Source: Daucus carota subsp. sativus (taxonomy: Eukaryota > Streptophyta > Magnoliopsida > Apiales > Apiaceae). From it: DNA of 64,000 bases. Positions 38,275-48,500 of the stretch are shown one piece after another. The notes under the pieces were generated by a model, which saw nothing but the letters and a program-made list of their open reading frames with translations, ran no database searches and was not told the origin of the DNA. How positions within the stretch are numbered: position 1 is the stretch's first letter; every line of letters begins with the position of its first letter. Location of the stretch: assembly GCF_001625215.2 (NCBI RefSeq), contig NC_030387.2:36107606-36171605 (forward strand). Direction: 5' to 3'. Both the position numbers and the translations under genes were made by a program.

Positions 38275-38415
38275 TATGAATGGTATTTTTTCTTTTGACA
38301 ATGCAGACTTATATGTCTTATAAATAGTATCTGTTCTAATAATTCCCGGAGTGAGCCAGAGTCGAACCCCGGTGTCCTGGGACAACAGAGGAATAACTCA
38401 ACACTGGGCTATCCA
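38275..38415 (-). repeat. tRNA-derived SINE or tRNA relic
   Basis: On the minus strand a box A-like TAGCCCAGTGT (38401-38411) and a box B-like GGTTCGACTC (38359-38368) are spaced as in RNA polymerase III internal promoters. The sequence then continues about 80 bp to an A-rich tail (T-rich on the plus strand at about 38284-38296). No cloverleaf can be closed, so it is not a working tRNA. It fits a plant SINE, but no target duplication was found. Confidence 0.5.
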
Positions 38416-38689
38416 AATGAAAGATTCTCAGTTATAGTTGATAAAATTTTAAAAATCTAACAATATTAGTTTTAAAAAAATTTGATCAATTTTTCCAAAC
38501 AAAATAATTAAAAATTAAAAATTTTAATTAATAGATAAATTTATGTATTATTTATAATAAATATCACAAAATATTTATTTTTTATATTTAAAATAGTGTA
38601 TATTTTAAGTACCTAATACATATGTCACCAAAAATTTAAAATCATTCAATATGTAAAATCATTTTGACTTGGGCATAAAACAAATAATA

Positions 38690-39219
38690 GAGGTAACTGC
38701 AATTCGGACCCCCTATTATTTACCGATCCATTAAAATAGGCTAGATTTACTTTTTGATGATTTTTTTTAAAACAAAATTTAGTATATTTTAATATGTAAC
38801 TTTCTATTTTCTAAAATAATAAATAAATTTTTTTAATAGTTGGTCAAAAATTAGTCAATCTGACTTCTCAAAAAACAAAAAGGACATGTAAATTGAGACG
38901 GAGGAGATTTTTAACGGAAGGTAACGAAATTCAACGGAGGGGGTGCGTATCGTTCTTCAAATGTAAAGATAGGTGGTGTGATCTGGGTTTCCAAAAGTAC
39001 GGGTACAATATCATTTTTGAACGTAAGTTAGGGGGTCCGAATTGCAATTATATATATAGTGACTTAATTACGGAGTGCACTGAGTTAACGGAAGTTAACG
39101 GCAGGGGGTGCATCTCGGTTTTGAGAAGTAAAGATAAGAGGTGCGAGTTGAGATTTTTAAAGTATAGGTACTCTATCGTTTTTGAACGATACTTAGGGGG
39201 TGCGATATGCAATTACCTC
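38690..39219. mobile_element. MITE-like unit with terminal and internal GAGGTAAYTGCA repeats
   Basis: The left end GAGGTAACTGCAATTCGGAC and the right end (complement of GAGGTAATTGCATATCGCAC) form inverted repeats ending in CCCCCTA. Inside, an imperfect tandem repeat of period 165 bp (about 38920-39049 and 39085-39215) carries another copy of the right-end sequence at about 39030-39050. The tandem repeat keeps an open plus-strand frame (38893-39231) with two similar halves, but the codons lie over terminal-repeat DNA, so I take it as non-coding. No target duplication is seen. Confidence 0.6.
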
Positions 39220-40364
39220 TATCATTTATAAAAAATGTGCGAAACTCATTATATAATATTTTCAGAGAATTTCGACTAACGATAAAATGATATTTTTGAT
39301 ACAAATTACATTGACCGAGTGACTCATTTTTGTGATATTTTTTCCTTTATGAGAAGATATATATTGAATAGTTTTTATATTTGAAATATGTAATATATTT
39401 AATTGTGTTACCGTAAACCATTACAATCGGTAAAAAAATAGTACTAAGTTTTTTATTTGTTGTTATAGTGAAGACGTGACAAGTGTTGTACTCACAAAAA
39501 CCAAATCACAGCTACTTTTGTGTTATGCACGTTTTCCTATACAGAAACAAACAGAAAGCTTTTTCTTACTGACGCCGCTTTGTCATTGTTTTTGAAATTT
39601 TGAAATTCAAATTTCTCATCCTTAAACTTTTGTCCCTCTTAAATCTGAGTTCAGGCTCATTCTCTCATAATAGGAGTATTCTTTTGTTAGTCATAACTAT
39701 TTATATGTATTTTTTTTTATCCATCTCTTGAAATGCTTTTCATTCATTTTCGCATGTCATGGTTTTATATATGTGATTTAAAAGATCCGCACTAATTATT
39801 TTCAAATGTTATGCTTACAGATTTGTAGCTGAAGGTTAGATGCATCAGTTTTTGATTGTAGAAGATGTTACCAAATCTCATAATATTCGAGGCAAGTAAA
39901 CATCAGTGACTTTGAATTGATGCATATAAACTGTTTGGTTAAGTTCTCTTCGTTTTTTCCGATTCAGTTGTATAATTTGAGAATTTTCGTACGATATGAA
40001 TCCTTTTGCATAAGAAGTGTTTGATTGTGGTTCCGAGAGGGAGACAGGTCGATCATTTATGTGTTTAAACTAATTGGATTATATGTTCTATTTTTGCGTA
40101 CCAAGTGCTTGATTTTAGTTCTGAGAGGGAGAAGTCATTTATTATATCTTTAAACCAGTTGGGTATTGTTATACTACATTATGTTTGATTGTGTTAAATT
40201 ACTGTGTGTAATTGTGTTAAATTAGTAGTTTAGTACGTGTAATTACTGTGTGACTCTCAATCTACTTTAACAGCTCTCAACCTGATATACGCATTGGTTT
40301 TCAAAATTCAAACAAATCTACCACATCCCAAAATTCAAAAAACAAAGAACATCTTTCTCCTAAT

Positions 40365-41155
40365 TGTTCCTAGGAGAATCTCAATATGCAGCACCTGAAG
40401 CGAAGAAAAAGATAAAGATTGTGTCGATGAATCGGTTCAAGAACCTTTACTTTTTAATCTTACTTTTTAATATTTGTAAATTTTTTAATGCTATCATGCA
40501 GTCAAAGTGTCGAAAGCAGAATGACAAAGAGACGGGAAGATTGTGAAATAACGGTAATTAGGTAGGAATTAAGAGTCAATTTTGCTAGCTGAATGTTGTA
40601 GATTCTAGACAATCTGATTTCTGCAGAAGTATATATATATTATTTGTGTAATCTTTTAATGCCTACCTCATAATTAAGCATGATCATGCTTTACCAATAA
40701 TGCTGTAGTTACTGATACCATTCTCTATACTCTGTATATACAATAAAGCTGATTTGGAGTATGGTGACTGCTTATTATGTGTAGCTTGGGTATTAATAAG
40801 AGCTCTCCTTTATGACTTTACCAATGTTAACACATATGTACTTGCATATCTTTTTTTCCCCCCTTATTTGCAATAAGCTGCAATAACTAAATGATGATTT
40901 TTTCCTTTTGGATTCCATACCTATGACTATGCAAGGCACTTTGTTAGTGCGTGTGCTAGAATTCTCGGACTGGAGGGTACACCTGAAGGAGTGGAAGATC
41001 AAGGAAGGCTGACCCGTGTGGTTGCGGTATGCATAAGTTAATATGTACATAGATCGATGTCATCGAGCGCTTATATTAACATGTGCAAGCTGTTTCCATT
41101 AATTAAGTATTTTAATGCTGCCTTTAATTGATAGGTTGGAGAGGAATGAAGTTTG
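40365..41155 (+). pseudogene. Exon-like pieces of an unidentified gene
   Basis: About 40369-40428 follows a CCTAG acceptor and reads GESQYAAPEAKKKIKIVSMN before a possible donor. About 40921-41025 reads ARHFVSACARILGLEG followed by TPEGVEDQGRLTRVVA, then a GCG|GTATGC donor. A TGATAG|GTTGGAGAGGAATGA acceptor near 41133 would add four residues and a stop. The middle stretch has strongly protein-like composition, but I do not recognise the protein and no start is evident. It may be a captured gene piece inside the candidate Helitron or the end of a small real gene. Confidence 0.35.
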
Positions 41156-42838
41156 AAATGAAATAAGTATGTGTGAAACAACGTAAGTGTAACATAGGGA
41201 TGATATATTTAAGTAGGTGAGATCAAAGTTGATGATGTAGCAGACAATATCGGTGAATGATGCGGGTGGGAGAGAAGATCGAATACATCTGTACACTAGA
41301 ATTTAGTGATCTGAAGTTTTAGAAAGGCATGAACGAAGTTATGGATATTGTACTTGGATGTTAAGAAAACAGACTTTACTCCCAATCCTGTGAATTTCAG
41401 AAGATGGTAACATATAGTTTAGATGTTAAATATTTGTCTCCCATGTAAATTTCTGTTTCGATATGTGTGTATAATATATGTGTCTGAATGCTGTCTTGGT
41501 TTATAAAGTTTGGATTTTGATGGGTCCATTGTGTGGTTGTGTTTGTAGATTGAGGGAGAGAAAAAGAAAATATATCAATTTTTTATTTAGTGTATAGTAA
41601 AACCTAAAATTTATATATTATATTTTCGACTAAATCTTTTCCTTCAAAAAATGTATGAAACTCATATTTGTTTTGACTAATATAATTGTGAATTTTATTT
41701 TTTGAATTGCTGAATTTGTATAAATTGATTTTTGTCCATATTGCAAATCAAGGAAATAAACAAAACTTAATAATTTAATTAAAATAAAAATGCAGGAAAC
41801 AAGAAAACCAAACATAGATGGATTAAATCTTCCACTCCAACATAGGACCTTTATTATAATAGCAACTTAAGAAAACCTATAAATATATTATTATGATTTT
41901 GTCTTTTTTTTTGCTCAAATTTATATATTGAATTATAAATATAAAATTTATAATAATTAAATCAAAATTTAATAGTTTGTGTTTTGTGATTGCGTAGAGT
42001 GAAAATCCAAAGAGATATCAAACAACAGAGTCTTACGGTCTTTAAGCTTGAAGTCGTTTCAAATATTATCACCACCTTTAAGTTTGAAACCATTGGTTAA
42101 GAAGAGATCTTTCACAGAGGAGGGTTCAGTGATTCTGCATAAGAGACTTTATTTTCAGCTTTTTAATTTAAGAATGGGTGTAAAACACTCTTTATTGCAA
42201 GTAAATTATTAGTAACAAAAACAATTAAATTTATTTTTTTAACTGCCCGAGAAGCTGATATTTGAAATCATATCAACTCAAATTAATGTTCACCGTGATT
42301 ATGAGCGTAATATTTTTCTCTTCCACAAAATCAGAAAAATTGTTTGAGTAAATTATTTTTTTATTGCATTTCTTTCTCAAAATCTTTGCATAATTAATTT
42401 TAACTAAAAAATCATCTCTATAACCATGCGTAGCGGGCAAAAAATCCTAGTATGTATATTGCCGCGTAAAAAGAAATAGAAGAGGAAACAGAAATAGAAG
42501 AACCTCTTGCTTTGACCCAAATCTGGTTTTGGGCGTGTCTTGGTTTGCACTTTGAAATCGTCAAAAGTCATTTAGAAAACTAGTCAATAGTGTGTCAAAA
42601 TTTCATTTTAACCGTCTGTTTTCATTTCAGCGAACAGTTGTTATTAGTTTCATTATTATAATTATACCGCGCTGGTTTCCGGTATATTTCGCATTTTTTA
42701 TTTAAAACTAGAAAATGTGTTAGTATAATTATTTATAATATATTATTATAACTGGGATGAGGTATAATTAATTAACATATAATGATACCTATACTTACTG
42801 ATGTAACATGGAACACCTAAACCGGGGCAAATAAACTA

Positions 42839-43169
42839 TCTATACTATACTATAATAAGCCAACATGGGTATAATTTGTCGTCGTACAAATTTTTGGTTT
42901 GGTCATGTTGATTTGGTATTCACTTTATAACTAAAAGTCTGCTACACATAGAGTTCTCATAGTCTTACATCTCTAAACAGTTTGATATATTATAAGATAA
43001 AAACTCCACCGTTATTCTTTTAAATATAATTTATAATTAGTTAAAAAATAAAAAAAGTAATTTTACTATTATTAATATATATATATATATATATATTACT
43101 ATTATATAATAATTAATAATTAGTTTAAAATTATATAGCCGCCCGTGCTTTGCACGGGTTTAAGGCTAG
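42839..43169 (+). mobile_element. Mini-Helitron, 331 bp
   Basis: The 5' end is A|TCTATACTATACTATAATAAGCC at 42838/42839. The 3' end has a perfect hairpin CCCGTGC-TTT-GCACGGG (43142-43158) followed by seven bases and CTAG|T (43166-43169). TC start, hairpin, CTAG end and insertion between A and T are all the hallmarks of non-autonomous Helitrons. There are no terminal inverted repeats and no target duplication, as expected. It is non-coding, with a (TA)n run near 43077-43095. Confidence 0.88.
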
Positions 43170-43489
43170 TTTGATTAAAAATAATAGTAGAAATATATAT
43201 GTATTAGGAAGGTTAGTAGGAGAAAGTACCTCACTGTCCCATACTCAATCCATTTTCGAGTATATCTCGCTTAGAGCGGGATCTGTGAAAAGTAAAATTA
43301 TACACGGATCATGCCCCTATTATGAAGAGTAGGCTGTGAAGTATCCTGACTTGGTACAAGACAAAATTCTGGCCCGTGACTTCTGACACATAAAACTCAC
43401 CTCTTTGTCTCTGAACCACTACTGAAATTATATATGATGTGTCGATTTTAATTGATTATTGATTATTTTAATTTTACTCCGGATTCTAT

Positions 43490-43860
43490 ATAAAAATGTT
43501 GTGGAAGTACAATACTTCAAAATCTCATGGATTGGGATTGAGAATTCAAAAATCATAAGATACCCTGAATAATGTCACAAAATTTATCATTTTATGATGT
43601 TCAGAAAAATCCACTAGCATTTGGATACCATCAACTTTTAATGAATTTTAAATAATATCAATTAAATATCATCAGATATTTAAACATAATTTAAAATCTT
43701 AATTGAATACCACCATATTTTGTTGGATAATTTAAAATTCTGATTAAATACCTCAAGATTTTGATACATTTTTTAGTATCCGAGTTCAATACAGCTGGAT
43801 TCCATGAATGAAAAAAAAAATTTGAAATCTCAATTGAATACATCCTCTAAATCAATTTTG
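43490..43860. mobile_element. Truncated MITE of the GGGTGTATTCAAT family
   Basis: The sequence shares long runs with the full element at 43981-44440, such as the order of ATTTATCATTTTATGA, AATCCACTAGCATTTG and ATTGAATACC words. It ends in CTCAATTGAATACATCCTC at about 43853. The matching left end is missing. The next 120 bases (43861-43980) resemble the opposite end of the same family in inverted orientation. Confidence 0.6.
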
Positions 43861-43980
43861 AGCAATTTTATGTAAAATTCGCGTAACCAAAATCAAATTC
43901 AATACATTAAAATCCTAATAATCATATATAATTCACAAAAATCTCATTTAAATAAAATACATAAGATTCATAAAATCTTA

Positions 43981-44440
43981 GGGGGAAGTATTCGATTGAG
44001 ATTTTAATGGATTGTTTTTAGTCCATGGATTTTAATGGATTGTATGTGATTTTGATTTTGTGCGGATTCTTGATAAAATGTCGCAAAGTTTATAGGATTT
44101 AAGCACAATACTTCAAAATACCATTGATTTTGGTGGGAAAAAACTTAAAATAGACTGAAGAATGCCACAAAATCCATCATTTTATGAAATCCAAAAAAAT
44201 CCATCAGCATTTGAATACCTTCAGATTTTAATGGATTTTAAACAATCCCAATTGAATACCATCAAATTTTAAAGCATAATTTAAAATCTCAATCGAATAC
44301 CACAAGATTTTGTTACATAATTTAAGATCCCAATCGAATACCTCAAAATTTTAATAGATTTAAAACAATCCCAATTGAATACCCTCAGATTTCATGAATA
44401 ATTAAACAAATCTTTTAAAATCTCAATTCAATACACCCCT
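43981..44440. mobile_element. AT-rich MITE, about 460 bp
   Basis: The left end GGGGGAAGTATTCGATTGAG and the right end (complement of AGGGGTGTATTGAATTGAG) are inverted repeats. TTA precedes the left end and TCTTA follows the right, so a PIF/Harbinger-type TTA duplication is possible but not exact. A relative occupies 57319-57765. It does not code for a protein. Confidence 0.7.
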
Positions 44441-44676
44441 CTTAATTAAAAACCCTGCCCGAAGAATATAAATAATAGTGACCAAAACGTACAATTTTAG
44501 TGGAGCCTACCAGTCAGGTGGTCCCCGCCAACTGCTTCTCGGTTCTGTATAGTTGAAAAAGTAAAAAACAAGAGCTCCTCTTTTCAACCTATATCATTCA
44601 GATATGGAGTAGTAGAAGGTATATACACAAATCTGCGATTAAAAAAACACTTAAAACAGGCTGTTTATTCGGGTAA

Positions 44677-44724
<48 letters not shown>

Positions 44725-45569
44725 ATCTCGCTAAATTCTAGGGTTTTATTAACTCCTTCTTGCTTCCAACTCGAGTTCTGCTTTCATTTTAATTACTTTA
44801 CTCTTATTCCTCTGTGTTTAACAATCACAAACCCTAGCTTTTGATCCATTAATTCTGATTTTAAGGTAAGATCAGCTTTGTTCTTCTGCAACTATTTCAA
44901 TATGTATGTATTCGTATGTATAGGTAACTCCTGCGTGTACTGATCTTAGTTTCAAGTATCTGATAGCAACTGAATTAAGGTGTTTCTTAATCAGTTAATG
45001 AAAATGATTGCAATTGGAGTCTGTTTCGAAGAATTTTAACATAATATAGGATATGTGTCAGGGATTTTATGCTTCTTTCATTTCGGTCAAAGTTTGAATC
45101 TTTCGTGGCTAAGATAACTCTACCACCCGGAATGTTTGAATTTATGTACTCTTAAGTGTTGATATGTCGGTTTACTTGTAACACCCTTTTGTTTGCTTAT
45201 GTGTAACACTGAGCTATAGAACATTTGTTTGCCTAAATTCATTGGAGTTTTCACATGTGGGGGTGTATACGTATGATTTTTAAATTGGTGAGAAGTTTCG
45301 AAGGTGTAATTGCATTGCATGACTGATGTTATTATTGAATTACGCTAGACAATTTTTCAACGAACAAAGGTAAATATCATGGTGCTAAATATACAATTGT
45401 TCAGTTATTAAGGTTTTAGAGGTAATTTACTAATTTAGCATGTATAAGTTTAAAGTCTTTATTCAGTATTGTAATTTGTTGTTTTGTTTTAGTGTTTGTC
45501 GATTGTTCATTCATAAAGTTGTATATAATGATTTTCTGTGATCGTTCTTCATTAATGGCTACAGGTGCG
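44441..45569 (+). promoter_or_regulatory. Promoter, leader exon and leader intron of the PUB4-like gene
   Basis: A (TC)19 microsatellite at 44681-44718 and telo-box words (AAACCCTA and its complement, near 44738 and 44830) mark a typical plant leader. The leader exon seems to end at 44865 (TTAAG|GTAAGA). The leader intron then runs to the CTACAG acceptor at 45564, five bases before the ATG at 45570. CT-rich leaders and a leader intron often support broad expression. The transcript start is not placed. Confidence 0.55.
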
Positions 45570-48500
45570 ATGGAGATATCAAAATTGAAGGCGCTTCTAA
45601 AAAATATATCAGGTTTATTTCATTTATCTTCTCGTGATAACTTAAGCTTTGAACCAGTTCAGAGGTATTATCAAAAGGTTGAAGAGATGTTCAAGGTGAT
45701 GAAGCTAGTGCTTGATGCTATTAATGATGCTGAAATAGCTTCTCATGAATCACTTCAAGAGCCATTTGCAAGCTTGTATGACTCGGTTGATGAATTAAGA
45801 GAAATATTTGAGACGTGGCATCCATTAATGAGTAAAGTTTATTTTGTATGCTCTCTCTCCCTCTCCCTCTCTCTATCTCTCCCTCTATCTATCTATCTAT
45901 TTATCAATCTATCTATCTATCTATCTATCTATCTCTTTATCATGCCTGACACTGTATATATACAACTTATTTTAAAAACAATGGCAAAGCAGTGGAGTTG
46001 GTTGGTACTCCCTCCGTCCCTTTTTAGTTGTCACATTTGACTTTTGACTAGTCAAATTGACCAAAATTTGACTGAAATTTATTAATATTTTATCAATTGA
46101 TGAAATAAAAAAATATGTCACTGAAAATAACTTTTAATCTTCCAGTTCTTTAAAATAATGTATGAATGACTTGTAATCTTTGGTAAAAAAATTAGTTAAT
46201 TTGACTAATAAAAATAGAAATGTGACAACTAAAAAGAGACATAGGGAGTAATTGACAATGTTAATAGTATGTGATCCATTTAGTGGCTTCTACTATAAAC
46301 TTACGGTTTGACTACTATACGCTGAATCAAGTACCTAAAAGTATTGAACTAATAATCTACTATATACATTTTGTTAAATAAAGATTTATACCATTTACAA
46401 AGCAAGTGGGTAGCATCCTGATAGAGGAGGATAGTTATTGTCTTTTGTCATGTTACTCGTTTATATTTCAATTAAATGTATTTGTGGTCGTATATGTTAA
46501 TTAGTTGGGTAGGGTTGTAATACGAGGTTTGAACTCAATTTAATATTGAGCTTGACTCATAGATGGGTTCAGCTCAATTCCAACTCGAGTATTTTTGTTG
46601 AATAAGCAACTCCAGGGCAAGCTTGAGTTTCAGACTAGCTTGATAATGTTTGTCATGTTTGTCTTAATTGGGCTCTATATTCGGTTTAAAAATATATTGG
46701 TAATATTGATTTGAACTGTGTAGCAGGCTTAAAAATCAAGATTAGATTTTGAGTAGGTTGAGGATAAAATGGTCAAGCTGAACATAATTTTTAAGTTCAT
46801 TAAGTTTTAAATTTTGGTTTGACTCGATAAGAGAGCTCGAATTTGATAACTAATATTCAGCTCGACTCAGTTGAATTACAGCATTATAGTTGGGTTCTTG
46901 AAACCAAAAAGCACATTTTTACAAGTCTCTTATGTTTAAATAGTTAATGGGTGCATATTTTCCATATAACCTTTAAAATCTATACTAGTTGTGGCATAAT
47001 GTTAATCTGGGTTTTTTATTTATCATTATGTCGTTGGTTAACACATGTTCACAAAGTGGAACATGGATAGATCAATTAAAATTTTGTTTCCATAAGCTTA
47101 AAAATATTACCCTTTAAGAAATGTCTAGGGATCTGATGCCATGACTAATTCAATTTTTACAATATCCTTAGTTCCTTACCGGCAGCCGGTGTCAAAACCA
47201 AGTCCTTTTGTGTGACTCCCTCCCAATCCGGGGCCTCGATCATGGATCCATATAACACAAAAATTATGCAAAAATGTTAATATAATATTCTGACTCCGGA
47301 CCTATCACATGTTATGGTATGATACAAACAAAACTAAATATTATTGCATCTCATATTAAGGTTAGAGACATAATTTCGATCTGAAGTTACATTTTTTTTT
47401 TTTGTCATAGATCTGAAGTTACACTTATAACCCTTAGAATTTACATAGTTAATACTTACAGAATCCAACTTTTCCAACCTTCAAACTACTAAACACTCTC
47501 ACAAATGAGCCAAAAGTGTAGTAAAACATATACCGGTAAGAACTATTTTTCCTGGCGGTATGATTAGTCCTCACCATCCTCGTGAGCCTATGGTACTCTT
47601 CTAAAAGATAATCAGTCATCGGCTCCTCATGCAGACGCCTTCTGGCTATTTCTTCCACAACTCTCACCCTAGAATCTTGCTCAGCCTGGGACACAACTAC
47701 TCGGTTCCTATTCTCATAAGCCACCCTATTCATCTTGAAACTTCGCAGAATCCCTACATAAAGGATCTCGTGGTCTGTAGGAAGACTCGGGTATAGGCCT
47801 AAGCAAATCAGTTTGTTTTGTTAAGACATGAGCAGGCTCAGGAACAGACATTCGAGGAGGAACAGGTGCAGAAGTGGGCACACTCTCAGTGATACCGTCT
47901 ATGTCAGTAGTCAGTACCAAAACCTGACTCGGAGGTGTCAGTTGCAAGTTGGGATGGTGCCTCGGAATCTCCATCACTAGTCACATTCATCTACAAAATA
48001 TGTTGATATAACACATATAATAAGAAAAAAAGTTATCTTGAATATAATGCCATTTAAGACTTATACCCCTAACCGTCAAGAATATCTCCGATAATTTGAC
48101 TTAACTCTATACGAGTTACATTCTATTATCCACTCTTTTATTAGTCCTGTTTATTTCATTTATCCTGGCTTGTTTCAGTGACCACAACAAGTGGCTCCTT
48201 TCAACTGATCAAACAAATCATCAATCCTAGATAGTGGGTATCTATTCTTGATGGTTAGTTTAATTAGTTGAAAGGAACCACATGTTGTGGTCATTGAAAC
48301 AAGCCATTATAAATGAGATAAAGAGGATTAATAAAAGAGTGGATAATAGAATATAACTCATATAGAGTTAATTTAGATTATCAGATATAGTCTTGTCGGT
48401 TAGGGGTATAAGTCTTGAGTGACGATATATTTAAGATAACCTTTTTTTTATTATATGTGTTATATCATCGTATTTTGCAGATGAATGTGACTAGTGAAGG

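Larger units (their letters stand above)
38185..39335. repeat. Inverted repeat, about 100-bp arms
   Basis: Positions about 38185-38284 and 39221-39335 are imperfect inverted copies. The best-matching part is TTTCGCACATTTTTTATGAA on the left against its complement around 39225-39245, and both arms contain a GAATCACTCA/GAGTGACTCA-like block. The space between holds a SINE-like unit and another repeat (38690-39219). The arms may be the ends of one larger transposon with nested insertions. Confidence 0.6.
37402..42450 (+). mobile_element. Candidate 5-kb Helitron carrying gene pieces and nested repeats
   Basis: The left end is A|TCTATTTCTATTTATATTATAAAGCC, which fits the plant Helitron 5' pattern (TC followed by TATA-rich sequence and AAGCC). 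The right end is a decayed GC hairpin (CATGCGTAGCGGGC, 42424-42437) followed after nine bases by CTAG|T at 42447-42450, the Helitron CTRR terminus. The outside bases are A and T, as for Helitron insertion between A and T. No Rep/helicase frame is seen. The interior includes a large inverted repeat, a SINE-like unit and exon-like pieces at 40.37-41.15 kb. The two ends are individually plausible, but their pairing is inferred; they could belong to different copies. Confidence 0.45.

Noticed and set aside
38341..38411. A functional tRNA gene on the minus strand
   Set aside because: Promoter boxes A and B are present but no acceptor or anticodon stem closes, so it is treated as a SINE or relic.
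38893..39231. Open frame of 112 codons with two similar halves rich in cysteine
   Set aside because: It lies over the terminal and tandem repeat structure of a MITE-like unit, and its repeats follow the DNA repeat, so the frame is a by-product.
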